Below, one piece after another: positions 26,561-39,547 of a stretch of DNA of 64,000 nt. The translations under genes were made by a program, and so were the position numbers. The notes under the pieces were generated by a model that saw nothing but the letters and a program-made list of their open reading frames with translations, did no database searches and was not told the origin of the DNA. The stretch's first letter is position 1; each line of letters starts with the position of its first letter. The DNA comes from Auanema rhodensis (lineage: Eukaryota > Nematoda > Chromadorea > Rhabditida > Rhabditidae), in contig OZ059899.1 of NCBI GenBank assembly GCA_964057225.1, positions 18,794,501 through 18,858,500 on the forward strand. The letters run 5' to 3'.

Positions 26561-29500
26561 TTGAAAAATGATGCATTAGTGTATGTTGAGTTTCCATGTA
26601 CACTTAACATTGCTTCCAAAAACATTTTTACAAAAATTTTTCCGGAAAATTTCGAAACAATTTCGCAAAAAGTAGATGTTTTTAGATTCCTTTTTTCAAG
26701 GCAAAGACGATGGACAATGTTATTCAACGAAAAAATTAATTCTGCAGGGTGAAAATCGAGGATATAAGTGTGAACTTATATCAGTTGATATCTCGGTGCA
26801 TTTTTAAGCTAGCGCAAATCTGATAACACAGATCGACGCAGCTTAAAAAGCCGCATCGAATGCACTATACAACATTGAGAAACGCTTAATACAAAAATTA
26901 GTTATGATCGTTTGAAAAATAATGCATTAGTGTATGTTGAGTTTCCATGTACACTCAACATTGCTTCCAAAAACATTTTTACAAAAATTTTTCCGAAAAA
27001 TTTCGGAACATTTTCGCAAAAAGTAGATGTTTTTAGATTCCTTTTTTCAAGGCAAAGACGATGGACATTGTTATTCAACGGAAAAATTAATTCTGCAGGG
27101 TGAAAATCGAGGATATAAGTGTGAACTTATATCAGTTGATATCTCGGTGCATTTTTAAGCTAGCGCAAATCTGATAACACAGATCGACGCAGCTTAAAAA
27201 TCCGCATCGAATGCACTATACAACATTGAGAAACGCTTAATACAAAAATTAGTTATGATCGTTTGAAAAATGATGCATTAGTGTATGTTGAGTTTCCATG
27301 TACACTCAACATTGCTTCCAAAAACATTTTGACAAAAATTTTTCCGAAAAATTTCAAAATAATTTCGCAAAAAGTAGATGTTTTTAAATTCCTTTTTTCA
27401 AGGCAAAAACGATGGACAATGTTATTCAACGAAAAAATTAATTCTCCAGGGTGAAAATCGAGGATGTAAGTGTGAACTTATATCAGTTGATATCTCGGTG
27501 CATTTTCAAGCTAGCGCAAATCTGATAACACAGATCGACGCAGCTTAAAAAGCCGCATCGAATGCACTATACAACATTGAGAAACGCTTAATACGAAAAT
27601 TAGTTATGATCGTTTGAAAAATGATGCATTAGTGTATGTTGAGTTTCCATGTACACTCAACATTGCTTCCAAAAACATTTTTACAAAAATTTTTCCGAAA
27701 AATTTCGAAACATTTTCGCAAAAAGTAGATGTTTTTAGATTCCTTTTTTCAAGGCAAAGACGATGGACAATGTTATTCAATGAAAAAATTAATTCTGCAG
27801 GGTGAAAATCGAGGATATAAGTGTGAACTTATATCAGTTGATATCTCGGTGCATTTTTAAGCTAGCGCAAATCTGATAACACAGATCGTCGCAGCTTAAA
27901 AATCCGCATCGAATGCACTATACAACATTGAGAAACGCTTAATACAAAAATTAGTTATGATCGTTTGAAAAATGATGCATTAGTGTATGTTGAGTTTCCA
28001 TGTACACTCAACATTGCTTCCAAAAACATTTTGACAAAAATTTTTCCGAAAAATTTCAAAATAATTTCGCAAAAAGTAGATGTTTTTAAATTCCTTTTTT
28101 CAAGGCAAAAACGATGGACAATGTTATTCAACGAAAAAATTAATTCTCCAGGGTGAAAATCGAGGATGTAAGTGTGAACTTATATCAGTTGATATCTCGG
28201 TGCATTTTTAAGCTAGCGCAAATCTGATAACACAGATCGACGCAGCTTAAAAATCCGCATCGAATGCACTAAACAACATTGAGAAACGCTTAATACAAAA
28301 ATTAGTTATGATCGTTTGAAAAATGATGCATTAGTGTATGTTGAGTTTCCATGTACACTCAACATTGCTTCCAAAAACATTTTGACAAAAATTTTTCCGA
28401 AAAATTTCAGAATAATTTTGCAAAAAGTAGATGTTTTTAGATTCCTTTTTTCAAGGCAAAGACGATGGACAATGTTATTCAACGAAAAAATTAATTCTCC
28501 AGGGTGAAAATCGAGGATGTAAGTGTGAACTTATATCAGTTGATATCTCGGTGCATTTTTAAGCTAGCGCAAATCTGATAACACAGATCGACGCAGCTTA
28601 AAAATCCGCATCGAATGCACTAAACAACATTGAGAAACGCTTAATACAAAAATTAGTTATGATCGTTTGAAAAATGATGCATTAGTGTATGTTGAGTTTC
28701 CATGTACACTCAACATTGCTTCCAAAAACATTTTTACAAAAATTTTTCCGGAAAATTTCGAAACAATTTCGCAAAAAGTAGATGTTTTTAGATTCCTTTT
28801 TTCAAGGCAAAGACGATGGACAATGTTATTCAACGAAAAAATTAATTCTGCAGGGTGAAAATCGAGGATATAAGTGTGAACTTATATCAGTTGATATCTC
28901 GGTGCATTTTTAAGCTAGCGCAAATCTGATAACACAGATCGACGCAGCTTAAAAAGCCGCATCGAATGCACTATACAACATTGAGAAACGCTTAATACAA
29001 AAATTAGTTATGATCGTTTGAAAAATGATGCATTAGTGTATGTTGAGTTTCCATGTACACTCAACATTGCTTCCAAAAACATTTTGACAAAAATTTTTCC
29101 GAAAAATTTCAAAATAATTTCGCAAAAAGTAGATGTTTTTAAATTCCTTTTTTCAAGGCAAAAACGATGGACAATGTTATTCAACGAAAAAATTAATTCT
29201 CCAGGGTGAAAATCGAGGATGTAAGTGTGAACTTATATCAGTTGATATCTCGGTGCATTTTCAAGCTAGCGCAAATCTGATAACACAGATCGACGCAGCT
29301 TAAAAATCCGCATCGAATGCACTATACAACATTGAGAAACGCTTAATACAAAAATTAGTTATGATCGTTTGAAAAATGATGCATTAGTGTATGTTGAGTT
29401 TCCATGTACACTCAACATTGCTTCCAAAAACATTTTTACAAAAATTTTTCCGGAAAATTTCGAAACAATTTCGCAAAAAGTAGATGTTTTTAGATTCCTT

Positions 29501-30772
29501 TTTCCAAGGCAAAGACGATGGACAATGTTATTCAACGAAAAAATTAATTCTGCAGGGTGAAAATCGAGGATATAAGTGTAAACTTATATCAGTTGATATC
29601 TCGGTGCATTTTTAAGCTAGCGCAAATCTGATAACACAGATCGACGCAGCTTAAAAATCCGCATCGAATGCACTATACAACATTGAGAAACGCTTAATAC
29701 AAAAATTAGTTATGATCGTTTGAAAAATGATGCATTAGTGTATGTTGAGTTTCCATGTACACTCAACATTGCTTCCAAAAACATTTTGACAAAAATTTTT
29801 CCGAAAAATTTCAAAATAATTTTGCAAAAAGTAGATGTTTTTAGATTCCTTTTTTCAAGGCAAAGACAATGGACAATGTTATTCAACGAAAAAAGTAATT
29901 CTCCAGGGTGAAAATCGAGGATGTAAGTGTGAACTTATATCAGTTGATATCTCGGTGCATTTTTAAGCTAGCGCAAATCTGATAACACAGATCGACGCAG
30001 CGTAAAAATCCGCATCGAATGCACTATACAACATTGAGAAACGCTTAATACAAAAATTAGTTATGATCGTTTGAAAAATGATGCATTAGTGTATGTTGAG
30101 TTTCCATGTACACTCAACATTGCTTCCAAAAACATTTTGACAAAAATTTTTCCGAAAAATTTCAAAATAATTTCGCAAAAAGTAGATGTTTTTAAATTCC
30201 TTTTTTCAAGGCAAAAACGATGGACAATGTTATTCAACGAAAAAATTAATTCTCCAGGGTGAAAATCGAGGATGTAAGTGTTAACTTATATCAGTTGATA
30301 TCTCGGTGCATTTTCAAGCTAGCGCAAATCTGATAACACAGATCGACGCAGCTTAAAATCCCGCATCGAATGCACTATACAACATTGAGAAACGCTTAAT
30401 ACAAAAATTAGTTATGATCGTTTGAAAAATGATGCATTAGTGTATGTTGAGTTTCCATGTACACTCAACATTGCTTCCAAAAACATTTTTACAAAAATTT
30501 TTCCGAAAAATTTCGAAACAATTTCGCAAAAAGTAGATGTTTTTAGATTCCTTTTTTCAAGGCAAAGACGATGGACATTGTTATTCAACGAAAAAATTAA
30601 TTCTGCAGGGTGAAAATCGAGGATATAAGTGTGAACTTATATCAGTTGATATCTCGGTGCATTTTTAAGCTAGCGCAAATCTGATAACACAGATCGACGC
30701 AGCTTAAAAATCCGCATCGAATGCACTATACAACATTGAGAAACGCTTAATACAAAAATTATTTATGATCGT
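26561..30772 (+). repeat. 12-unit block, related to 32879-36739
   Basis: Nine units (26561-29719) match 32879-36037, and 30071-30772 match 36038-36739. Shared rare markers are TACGAAAATTAG at 27595, CAATGAAAA at 27781, GTGTAAACT at 29580, GTGTTAACT at 30282, TTAAAATCCCG at 30359-30360 and TTATTTATG at 30762. The unit at 29720, with GACAATGGACAA, GAAAAAAGTAATTC and GCGTAAAAATCC, has no counterpart in the other copy, so one unit was gained here or lost there. Confidence 0.9.
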
Positions 30773-31123
30773 TTGAAAAATGATGCATTAGTGTATGTTG
30801 AGTTTCCATGTACACTCAACATTGCTTCCAAAAACATTTTGACAAAAATTTTTCCGAAAAATTTCAAAATAATTTTGCAAAAAGTAGATGTTTTTAGATT
30901 CCTTTTTTCAAGGCAAAGACGATGGACAATGTTATTCAACGAAAAAATTAATTCTCCAGGGTGAAAATCGAGGATGTAAGTGTGAACTTATATCAGTTGA
31001 TATCTCGGTGCATTTTTAAGCTAGCGCAAATCTGATAACACAGATCGACGCAGCTTAAAAATCCGCATCGAATGCACTAAACAACATTGAGAAACGCTTA
31101 ATACAAAAATTAGTTATGATCGT
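30773..31123 (+). repeat. Single K unit joining two duplicated blocks
   Basis: An ordinary K unit with a CTAAACAAC tail between the end of one duplicated block and the start of the next at 31124. The junction lies in register, as expected for homologous exchange between misaligned units. Confidence 0.8.
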
Positions 31124-34100
31124 TTGAAAAATGATGCATTAGTGTATGTTGAGTTTCCATGTACACTTAACATTGCTTCCAAAAACATTTTTACAAAAAT
31201 TTTTCCGGAAAATTTCGAAACAATTTCGCAAAAAGTAGATGTTTTTAGATTCCTTTTTTCAAGGCAAAGACGATGGACAATGTTATTCAACGAAAAAATT
31301 AATTCTGCAGGGTGAAAATCGAGGATATAAGTGTGAACTTATATCAGTTGATATCTCGGTGCATTTTTAAGCTAGCGCAAATCTGATAAAACAGATCGAC
31401 GCAGCTTAAAAATCCGCATCGAATGCACTATACAACATTGAGAAACGCTTAATACAAAAATTAGTTATGATCGTTTGAAAAATGATGCATTAGTGTATGT
31501 TGAGTTTCCATGTACACTCAACATTGCTTCCAAAAACATTTTTACAAAAATTTTTCCGAAAAATTTCGAAACATTTTCGCAAAAAGTAGATGTTTTTAGA
31601 TTCCTTTTTTCAAGGCAAAGACGATGGACATTGTTATTCAACGAAAAAATTAATTCTGCAGGGTGAAAATCGAGGATATAAGTGTGAACTTATATCAGTT
31701 GATATCTCGGTGCATTTTTAAGCTAGCGCAAATCTGATAACACAGATCGTCGCAGCTTAAAAATCCGCATCGAATGCACTATACAACATTGAGAAACGCT
31801 TAATACAAAAATTAGTTATGATCGTTTGAAAAATGATGCATTAGTGTATGTTGAGTTTCCATGTACACTCAACATTGCTTCCAAAAACATTTTGACAAAA
31901 ATTTTTCCGAAAAATTTCAAAATAATTTCGCAAAAAGTAGATGTTTTTAAATTCCTTTTTTCAAGGCAAAAACGATGGACAATGTTATTCAACGAAAAAA
32001 TTAATTCTCCAGGGTGAAAATCGAGGATGTAAGTGTGAACTTATATCAGTTGATATCTCGGTGCATTTTCAAGCTAGCGCAAATCTGATAACACAGATCG
32101 ACGCAGCTTAAAAATCCGCATCGAATGCACTAAACAACATTGAGAAACGCTTAATACAAAAATTAGTTATGATCGTTTGAAAAATGATGCATTAGTGTAT
32201 GTTGAGTTTCCATGTACACTCAACATTGCTTCCAAAAACATTTTGACAAAAATTTTTCCGAAAAATTTCAAAATAATTTTGCAAAAAGTAGATGTTTTTA
32301 GATTCCTTTTTTCAAGGCAAAGACGATGGACAATGTTATTCAACGAAAAAATTAATTCTCCAGGGTGAAAATCGAGGATGTAAGTGTGAACTTATATCAG
32401 TTGATATCTCGGTGCATTTTTAAGCTAGCGCAAATCTGATAAAACAGATCGACGCAGCTTAAAAATCCGCATCGAATGCACTATACAACATTGAGAAACG
32501 CTTAATACAAAAATTAGTTATGATCGTTTGAAAAATGATGCATTAGTGTATGTTGAGTTTCCATGTACACTCAACATTGCTTCCAAAAACATTTTGACAA
32601 AAATTTTTCCGAAAAATTTCAAAATAATTTTGCAAAAAGTAGATGTTTTTAGATTCCTTTTTTCAAGGCAAAGACGATGGACAATGTTATTCAACGAAAA
32701 AATTAATTCTCCAGGGTGAAAATCGAGGATGTAAGTGTGAACTTATATCAGTTGATATCTCGGTGCATTTTTAAGCTAGCGCAAATCTGATAACACAGAT
32801 CGACGCAGCTTAAAAATCCGCATCGAATGCACTAAACAACATTGAGAAACGCTTAATACAAAAATTAGTTATGATCGTTTGAAAAATGATGCATTAGTGT
32901 ATGTTGAGTTTCCATGTACACTTAACATTGCTTCCAAAAACATTTTTACAAAAATTTTTCCGGAAAATTTCGAAACAATTTCGCAAAAAGTAGATGTTTT
33001 TAGATTCCTTTTTTCAAGGCAAAGACGATGGACAATGTTATTCAACGAAAAAATTAATTCTGCAGGGTGAAAATCGAGGATATAAGTGTGAACTTATATC
33101 AGTTGATATCTCGGTGCATTTTTAAGCTAGCGCAAATCTGATAACACAGATCGACGCAGCTTAAAAAGCCGCATCGAATGCACTATACAACATTGAGAAA
33201 CGCTTAATACAAAAATTAGTTATGATCGTTTGAAAAATGATGCATTAGTGTATGTTGAGTTTCCATGTACACTCAACATTGCTTCCAAAAACATTTTTAC
33301 AAAAATTTTTCCGAAAAATTTCGGAACATTTTCGCAAAAAGTAGATGTTTTTAGATTCCTTTTTTCAAGGCAAAGACGATGGACATTGTTATTCAACGGA
33401 AAAATTAATTCTGCAGGGTGAAAATCGAGGATATAAGTGTGAACTTATATCAGTTGATATCTCGGTGCATTTTTAAGCTAGCGCAAATCTGATAACACAG
33501 ATCGACGCAGCTTAAAAATCCGCATCGAATGCACTATACAACATTGAGAAACGCTTAATACAAAAATTAGTTATGATCGTTTGAAAAATGATGCATTAGT
33601 GTATGTTGAGTTTCCATGTACACTCAACATTGCTTCCAAAAACATTTTGACAAAAATTTTTCCGAAAAATTTCAAAATAATTTCGCAAAAAGTAGATGTT
33701 TTTAAATTCCTTTTTTCAAGGCAAAAACGATGGACAATGTTATTCAACGAAAAAATTAATTCTCCAGGGTGAAAATCGAGGATGTAAGTGTGAACTTATA
33801 TCAGTTGATATCTCGGTGCATTTTCAAGCTAGCGCAAATCTGATAACACAGATCGACGCAGCTTAAAAAGCCGCATCGAATGCACTATACAACATTGAGA
33901 AACGCTTAATACGAAAATTAGTTATGATCGTTTGAAAAATGATGCATTAGTGTATGTTGAGTTTCCATGTACACTCAACATTGCTTCCAAAAACATTTTT
34001 ACAAAAATTTTTCCGAAAAATTTCGAAACATTTTCGCAAAAAGTAGATGTTTTTAGATTCCTTTTTTCAAGGCAAAGACGATGGACAATGTTATTCAATG

Positions 34101-36739
34101 AAAAAATTAATTCTGCAGGGTGAAAATCGAGGATATAAGTGTGAACTTATATCAGTTGATATCTCGGTGCATTTTTAAGCTAGCGCAAATCTGATAACAC
34201 AGATCGTCGCAGCTTAAAAATCCGCATCGAATGCACTATACAACATTGAGAAACGCTTAATACAAAAATTAGTTATGATCGTTTGAAAAATGATGCATTA
34301 GTGTATGTTGAGTTTCCATGTACACTCAACATTGCTTCCAAAAACATTTTGACAAAAATTTTTCCGAAAAATTTCAAAATAATTTCGCAAAAAGTAGATG
34401 TTTTTAAATTCCTTTTTTCAAGGCAAAAACGATGGACAATGTTATTCAACGAAAAAATTAATTCTCCAGGGTGAAAATCGAGGATGTAAGTGTGAACTTA
34501 TATCAGTTGATATCTCGGTGCATTTTTAAGCTAGCGCAAATCTGATAACACAGATCGACGCAGCTTAAAAATCCGCATCGAATGCACTAAACAACATTGA
34601 GAAACGCTTAATACAAAAATTAGTTATGATCATTTGAAAAATGATGCATTAGTGTATGTTGAGTTTCCATGTACACTCAACATTGCTTCCAAAAACATTT
34701 TGACAAAAATTTTTCCGAAAAATTTCAGAATAATTTTGCAAAAAGTAGATGTTTTTAGATTCCTTTTTTCAAGGCAAAGACGATGGACAATGTTATTCAA
34801 CGAAAAAATTAATTCTCCAGGGTGAAAATCGAGGATGTAAGTGTGAACTTATATCAGTTGATATCTCGGTGCATTTTTAAGCTAGCGCAAATCTGATAAC
34901 ACAGATCGACGCAGCTTAAAAATCCGCATCGAATGCACTAAACAACATTGAGAAACGCTTAATACAAAAATTAGTTATGATCGTTTGAAAAATGATGCAT
35001 TAGTGTATGTTGAGTTTCCATGTACACTCAACATTGCTTCCAAAAACATTTTTACAAAAATTTTTCCGGAAAATTTCGAAACAATTTCGCAAAAAGTAGA
35101 TGTTTTTAGATTCCTTTTTTCAAGGCAAAGACGATGGACAATGTTATTCAACGAAAAAATTAATTCTGCAGGGTGAAAATCGAGGATATAAGTGTGAACT
35201 TATATCAGTTGATATCTCGGTGCATTTTTAAGCTAGCGCAAATCTGATAACACAGATCGACGCAGCTTAAAAAGCCGCATCGAATGCACTATACAACATT
35301 GAGAAACGCTTAATACAAAAATTAGTTATGATCGTTTGAAAAATGATGCATTAGTGTATGTTGAGTTTCCATGTACACTCAACATTGCTTCCAAAAACAT
35401 TTTGACAAAAATTTTTCCGAAAAATTTCAAAATAATTTCGCAAAAAGTAGATGTTTTTAAATTCCTTTTTTCAAGGCAAAAACGATGGACAATGTTATTC
35501 AACGAAAAAATTAATTCTCCAGGGTGAAAATCGAGGATGTAAGTGTGAACTTATATCAGTTGATATCTCGGTGCATTTTCAAGCTAGCGCAAATCTGATA
35601 ACACAGATCGACGCAGCTTAAAAATCCGCATCGAATGCACTATACAACATTGAGAAACGCTTAATACAAAAATTAGTTATGATCGTTTGAAAAATGATGC
35701 ATTAGTGTATGTTGAGTTTCCATGTACACTCAACATTGCTTCCAAAAACATTTTTACAAAAATTTTTCCGGAAAATTTCGAAACAATTTCGCAAAAAGTA
35801 GATGTTTTTAGATTCCTTTTTCCAAGGCAAAGACGATGGACAATGTTATTCAACGAAAAAATTAATTCTGCAGGGTGAAAATCGAGGATATAAGTGTAAA
35901 CTTATATCAGTTGATATCTCGGTGCATTTTTAAGCTAGCGCAAATCTGATAACACAGATCGACGCAGCTTAAAAAGCCGCATCGAATGCACTATACAACA
36001 TTGAGAAACGCTTAATACAAAAATTAGTTATGATCGTTTGAAAAATGATGCATTAGTGTATGTTGAGTTTCCATGTACACTCAACATTGCTTCCAAAAAC
36101 ATTTTGACAAAAATTTTTCCGAAAAATTTCAAAATAATTTCGCAAAAAGTAGATGTTTTTAAATTCCTTTTTTCAAGGCAAAAACGATGGACAATGTTAT
36201 TCAACGAAAAAATTAATTCTCCAGGGTGAAAATCGAGGATGTAAGTGTTAACTTATATCAGTTGATATCTCGGTGCATTTTCAAGCTAGCGCAAATCTGA
36301 TAACACAGATCGACGCAGCTTAAAATCCCGCATCGAATGCACTATACAACATTGAGAAACGCTTAATACAAAAATTAGTTATGATCGTTTGAAAAATGAT
36401 GCATTAGTGTATGTTGAGTTTCCATGTACACTCAACATTGCTTCCAAAAACATTTTTACAAAAATTTTTCCGAAAAATTTCGAAACAATTTCGCAAAAAG
36501 TAGATGTTTTTAGATTCCTTTTTTCAAGGCAAAGACGATGGACATTGTTATTCAACGAAAAAATTAATTCTGCAGGGTGAAAATCGAGGATATAAGTGTG
36601 AACTTATATCAGTTGATATCTCGGTGCATTTTTAAGCTAGCGCAAATCTGATAACACAGATCGACGCAGCTTAAAAATCCGCATCGAATGCACTATACAA
36701 CATTGAGAAACGCTTAATACAAAAATTATTTATGATCGT
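31124..36739 (+). repeat. 16-unit block combining two earlier blocks
   Basis: Its first 13 units match 20945-25507, and units 6-14 match 26561-29719, followed by two units matching 30071-30772. It therefore reads like a recombinant of the two upstream blocks, or their ancestor. Markers at 33913, 34099, 35898, 36249, 36326-36327 and 36729 repeat those of the other block. Private changes are GATCATTTG at 34630-34638, and AATGATGC in unit 33230 where the other two copies have AATAATGC. Confidence 0.9.
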
Positions 36740-38494
36740 TTGAAAAATGATGCATTAGTGTATGTTGAGTTTCCATGTACACTCAACATTGCTTCCAAAA
36801 ACATTTTGACAAAAATTTTTCCGAAAAATTTCAAAATAATTTTGCAAAAAGTAGATGTTTTTAGATTCCTTTTTTCAAGGCGAAGACGATGGACAATGTT
36901 ATTCAACAAAAAAATTAATTCTGCAGGGTGAAAATCGAGGATATAAGTGTGAACTTATATCAGTTGATATCTCGGTGCATTTTTAAGCTAGCGCAAATCT
37001 GATAACACAGATCGACGCAGCTTAAAAATCTGCATCGAATGCACTATACAACATTGAGAAACGCTTAATACAAAAATTAGTTATGATCGTTTGAAAAATG
37101 ATGCATTAGTGTATGTTGAGTTTCCATGTACACTCAACATTGCTTCCAAAAACATTTTGACAAAAATTTTTCCGAAAAATTTCAAAATAATTTTGCAAAA
37201 AGTAGATGTTTTTAGATTCCTTTTTTCAAGGCAAAGACGATGGACAATGTTATTCAACGAAAAAATTAATTCTCCAGGGTGAAAATCGAGGATGTAAGTG
37301 TGAAGTTATATCAGTTGATATCTCGGTGCATTTTTAAGCTAGCGCAAATCTGATAACACAGATCGACGCAGCTTAAACATCCGCATCGAATGCACTATAC
37401 AACATTGAGAAACGCTTAATACAAAAATTAGTTATGATCGTTTGAAAAATGATGCATTAGTGTATGTTGAGTTTCCATGTACACTCAACATTGCTTCCAA
37501 AAACATTTTGACAAAAATTTTTCCGAAAAATTTCAAAATAATTTTGCAAAAAGTAGATGTTTTTAGATTCCTTTTTTCAAGGCAAAGACGATGGACATTG
37601 TTATTCAACGAAAAAATTAATTCTGCAGGGTGAAAATCGAGGATATAAGTGTGAACTTATATCAGTTGATATCTCGGTGCATTTTCAAGCTAGCGCAAAT
37701 CTGATAACACAGATCGACGCAGCTTAAAAATCCGCATCGAATGCACTATACAACATTGAGAAACGCTTAATACAAAAATTAGTTATGATCGTTTGAAAAA
37801 TGATGCATTAGTGTATGTTGAGTTTCCATGTACACTCAACATTGCTTCCAAAAACATTTTGACAAAAATTTTTCCGAAAAATTTCAAAATAATTTTGCAA
37901 AAAGTAGATGTTTTTAGATTCCTTTTTTCAAGGCAAAGACGATGGACAATGTTATTCAACGAAAAAATTAATTCTCCAGGGTGAAAATCGAGGATGTAAG
38001 TGTGAACTTATATCAGTTGATATCTCGGTGCATTTTCAAGCTAGCGCAAATCTGATAACACAGATCGACGCAGCTTAAAAATCCGCATCGAATGCACTAT
38101 ACAACATTGAGAAACGCTTAATACAAAAATTAGTTATGATCGTTTGAAAAATGATGCATTAGTGTATGTTGAGTTTTCATGTACACTCAACATTGCTTCC
38201 AAAAACATTTTGACAAAAATTTTTCCGAAAAATTTCAAAATAATTTTGCAAAAAGTAGATGTTTTTAGATTCCTTTTTTCAAGGCAAAGACGATGGACAA
38301 TGTTATTCAACAAAAAAATTAATTCTGCAGGGTGAAAATCGAGGATATAAGTGTGAACTTATATCAGTTGATATCTCGGTGCATTTTTAAGCTAGCGCAA
38401 ATCTGATAACACAGATCGACGCAGCTTAAAAATCCGCATCGAATGCACTATACAACATTGAGAAACGCTTAATACAAAAATTAGTTATGATCGT

Positions 38495-38845
38495 TTGAAA
38501 AATGATGCATTAGTGTATGTTTAGTTTCCATGTACACTCAACATTGCTTCCAAAAACATTTTGACAAAAATTTTTCCGAAAAATTTCAAAATAATTTTGC
38601 AAAAAGTAGATGTTTTTAGATTCCTTTTTTCAAGGCAAAGACGATGGACAATGTTATTCAACGAAAAAATTAATTCTCCAGGGTGAAAATCGAGGATGTA
38701 AGTGTGAAGTTATATCAGTTGATATCTCGGTGCATTTTTAAGCTAGCGCAAATCTGATAACACAGATCGACGCAGCTTAAACATCCGCATCGAATGCACT
38801 ATACAACATTGAGAAACGCTTAATACAAAAATTAGTTATGATCGT
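38495..38845 (+). repeat. Unit with G28T in the inverted-repeat arm
   Basis: At 38522 a G to T change breaks one arm of inverted repeat 1 and introduces TAG at 38522-38524 in the otherwise open frame. The change is not shared with its sister unit 37091, so it arose after the 1404-bp duplication. Nothing about the unit or its neighbours suggests a consequence, in keeping with a non-coding repeat. Confidence 0.85.
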
Positions 38846-39440
38846 TTGAAAAATGATGCATTAGTGTATGTTGAGTTTCCATGTACACTCAACATTGCTT
38901 CCAAAAACATTTTTACAAAAATTTTTCCGAAAATTTTCGAAACAATTTCGCAAAAAGTAGATGTTTTTAGATTCCTTTTTTCAAGGCAAAGACGATGGAC
39001 AATGTTATTCAACGAAAAAATTAATTCTCCAGGGTGAAAATCGAGGATGTAAGTGTGAACTTATATCAGTTGATATCTCGGTGCATTTTCAAGCTAGCGC
39101 AAATCTGATAACACAGATCGACGCAGCTTAAAAATCCGCATCGAATGCACTATACAACATTGAGAAACGCTTAATACAAAAATTAGTTATGATCGTTTGA
39201 AAAATGATGCATTAGTGTATGTTGAGTTTCCATGTACACTCAACATTGCTTCCAAAAACATTTTGACAAAAATTTTTCCGAAAAATTTCAAAATAATTTT
39301 GCAAAAAGTAGATGTTTTTAGATTCCTTTTTTCAAGGCAAAGACGATGGACAATGTTATTCAACGAAAAAATTAATTCTCCAGGGTGAAAATCGAGGATG
39401 TAAGTGTGAACTTATATCAGTTGATATCTCGGTGCATTTT

Positions 39441-39524
39441 AAAGATAGCGCAAATCTGATAACACAGATCGACGCAGATTGAAAATCCGCATCGAATGCA
39501 CTATACTACATTAAGAAACGCTTG
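39441..39524 (+). repeat. Diverged tail cassette, six copies between 39 and 49 kb
   Basis: The tail of unit 39197 carries seven linked differences from the consensus: T245A, C249A, C282A, A285G, A311T, G317A and A328G. The same tract, complete at 40845-40928 and without the last two changes at 41898-41964, 43302-43368, 47514-47587 and 48918-48991, ends each time in a K unit. The last two copies add A318C. So many linked changes in 84 bp suggest a tract brought in from a more distant subfamily and then spread by duplication. Confidence 0.8.
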
Positions 39525-39547
39525 ATACAAAAATTAGTTATGATCGT

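Larger units (their letters stand above)
36740..39547 (+). repeat. Eight units as two 1404-bp tetramers
   Basis: Units 36740 and 38144 share CAACAAAAAAATT. Units 37091 and 38495 share GTGAAGTTATATC and CTTAAACATCC, at exactly 1404-bp spacing. The second tetramer has substituted an A89T palindrome unit (38846) in third place. Unit 36740 has a private GGCGAAGACG and its tail ATCTGCATCG. Unit 38144 has GAGTTTTCATG. The block marks the first appearance of the A89T subtype. Confidence 0.85.

Noticed and set aside
20945-36739. Block duplications as simple assembly duplication
   Set aside because: The copies carry private differences (34630-34638, AATAATGC against AATGATGC, the extra unit at 29720), arguing for real copies, although only spanning reads can settle this.
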